Under the pieces are notes generated by a model. It did no database searches. It had not been told where the DNA came from and was given only the letters and a program-made list of their open reading frames with translations. This document shows positions 61,931-64,000 of a DNA stretch of 64,000 bases, piece after piece. Each line of letters opens with the position of its first letter. Position 1 is the first letter of the stretch. Position numbers and translations under genes: made by a program. The stretch comes from Hippophae tibetana (Eukaryota; Streptophyta; Magnoliopsida; Rosales; Elaeagnaceae), in contig CM072803.1 in assembly GCA_037013495.1 (NCBI GenBank), positions 22,155,501-22,219,500 on the forward strand, written 5' to 3'.

Positions 61931-64000
61931 AAGAGATACATTTAATTTGTGAACGATCTCATAGATTTACTGTGAGTTCTTTATTTAATCACCGTAGATC
62001 AAGTCAACTTTTTCATGGCTTTTCTTTTGGGTATGTAAATGGAGTCGTTATTATTATTTTCCTGTTTATATATTAAAAGTTATAGTATTTAAATGTTCAT
62101 CAAATATACTGTGTTATTTAACTAATTTGTTCAAAAATATTATTTTTAGATTTTTTATTTGTAAAAAATATATCATTAAAGTTTCTTTATTTATGAAAAA
62201 TATGTGAATCACAAATTTAAATTTTCATTGTATTTTTGTTAAATATAACGGAATATAAGATGTGTTATATGTATATTTATATTTTTATAATAGATATATA
62301 CGTAAAAAATTAATCAAATATTTTTTATTTTTTTTAAAATTAAATAAAAATTTTAATAAAATTTAATCAAAATATATTTGAAAATTTTGAATAGTTTTTT
62401 AATTAAAAATTATTTTATTAAATATATATTTATCAAAAATAAAAATATATATATTATATGTATATTATTTTGTTATATTTAATAAAAAATATATTTTTTA
62501 TAAATAAATAAAATTAAAAATATATTTTTTAAACAAAGAGGCCAAATAACCTATAAAGTTTTTTTATTTATTAAAATATGGAAAAAAAAAAGATAATAAG
62601 AATTTCATAAATTTAAGAATTATTTATATAGACTATTTTTCTATTATTAGTAGTGATTTTTTCTCGATATTATTTATTATTTTGATATTTTTATTATATA
62701 TATATATATATATTAATATTATTTAAATAAATTAATATTTTTATTTTTATTTTAGTTAATTAATTGATTTTATTTTTTATAACTTTAAAAAAATATTTAT
62801 TTATATTTTAAGAAAAATAAACATATTTTTTTCGTGATGTTAAAAATGAAATTCAATTAAATTATAATTTTTTAATTAAAAATAAATAAATTTTACGCTC
62901 TATATTTTTATTTTAATACATTTTTGTTCATAGTGCAGTATCAAAAAAATATTGGCTAATTGTATGTGCACGTTAGAAAAATTATTTATTAGTTTCGGAT
63001 GACCGAACAAGTAACCATGGGTAGCAGTGTAATACTATTTAAATGAATAGCGATACATATTAATATTGATGTCTATATTCATAATTAATCAAATATATAT
63101 ATTAAATAATAAATATTACATAAACTCTAACAATTTAGATTTAATTATTATTTATATATTATTTCCCTTAATGAATAATTCCTCATGTCTGTCTAGTGAG
63201 TCTTTAATAGCCAAAAAAAAAAAATATAAAGGAAAAGTGTCCAGTGAGTCTGGGCGTCCGTAGTATAAGATATGTGGCCCCATAATTTATGCATTCTTTA
63301 ATATTGTTTAATTTTTCACAGATCACCGACGGGCGACAATTGGGATCCAACTGAAATTATTGACATTATTTTAAAATTCAATAACTAAAAAATATATTAA
63401 AACATTAATAATAGATGTGTTAATACGCTAATAGCCCACTTATTTCTTTATTTTTTATTTCTTTATTATTTCTTTTGTTAGCTAAGTAGTGAGCTGCTAG
63501 ATCTGAGATTTTGCCAATGAGATATATTTTTTTTTTTTCTAAAGGAAAAAAAAAGGAAGAAGTAAAAAGTGTAAATTTGAAACCCACTTATTTAAAACTT
63601 GCAGTGTCGGTGAGCTATGCCTGTTGCTTGCTCAAAAATCCAAAACACAAATATGCGGGCGATCGGTATGTTTATTAGTTTTTTAGTATTGATGACTTAA
63701 ATTTAATAATTTTTTTTTAATTATAGTTTAATCTATTAGTTTAAAAAAAATGATAATTTATGTTGAAATAGTTAATTTTATTTTTTATCATTATTTTTTT
63801 TATTTATTTTAAAAAAATATTTAAGTAAATATTTATGTTAAAATTTTATTTTCAAATATAATTAAAAAATAAAATTAAAGCGTTATTTTTTAAAAAACTA
63901 ATGGATTGAAATTTACCGACATTTGTCTCAGTTAACAGATAAGCTCAGTAAAGTTTCTTTATCAGAAATTTATGTAATTTATTTTAAATTTTAATAAGAG
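61931..64000. other. AT-rich intergenic DNA to the window end
   Basis: No gene or defined mobile element is recognised. A TA repeat lies at 62696-62713. Small, more balanced stretches occur at 63220-63350 and 63590-63665 but give no protein. The frame at 63066-63263 is a product of composition. Confidence 0.55.

Noticed and set aside
1..64000. tRNA, rRNA or other structured RNA genes
   Set aside because: I looked for typical tRNA arms and rRNA words by eye and found none; short matches were retroelement primer binding sites. A tRNA or covariance-model scan would be decisive.

Overview
The window is nuclear DNA from a flowering plant, most likely a eudicot. Genes have canonical GT-AG introns, and very AT-rich intergenic DNA is filled with LTR retrotransposon relics and MITEs. 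The protein families are plant-specific or plant-typical: a DRB2-like dsRNA-binding protein, a class C auxin response factor with a miR160 site, and an A-type GATA factor. I cannot name the species.

Layout, left to right. (1) 13-1489 (+): 3' end of a DRB2-like gene. (2) 2898-4796: a non-coding LTR element. 5050-9610: a decayed Ty1/copia element with matching 235-bp LTRs and a GGGAA target duplication. (3) 9616-16200: featureless AT-rich DNA. (4) 16769-25348 (+): a 19-exon SAPS-domain (SIT4/PP6 phosphatase-associated) gene whose phases close on an 854-residue protein. (5) 26841-27062 (+): intronless UBL5/Hub1. (6) 27619-28744: a TIR element with a telomere-motif-rich interior. (7) 29450-30400: mitochondrial-like DNA with a B-family DNA polymerase fragment. 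(8) 30496-45727: LTR elements, a MULE-type MITE with a perfect 9-bp target duplication, a minus-strand copia relic, and a solo LTR with a CTCAT duplication. (9) 46645-49761 (-): ARF10/16-type gene with an in-frame TAG just before an otherwise intact PB1 region. (10) 50324-56314: hAT-type MITE, copia fragments, a transcript-like non-coding island, and a second copy of the telomere-motif element. (11) 57864-60566 (-): two-coding-exon GATA factor whose intron holds another hAT-type MITE and a ~150-bp tandem repeat. (12) 61930-64000: AT-rich DNA with no recognised feature.

The five genes do not form a pathway. They are ordinary dispersed plant genes for small-RNA processing, phosphatase regulation, splicing-linked ubiquitin-like function, auxin transcription and GATA transcription. 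I see no new multi-gene system. The observations most worth checking are the ARF nonsense codon, the TIR family with the telomere-like array, the mitochondrial polymerase insertion, and a possible captured host segment in the first copia leader. Exon borders come from manual reading of splice sites, reading phase and family similarity. No alignment or search was run.
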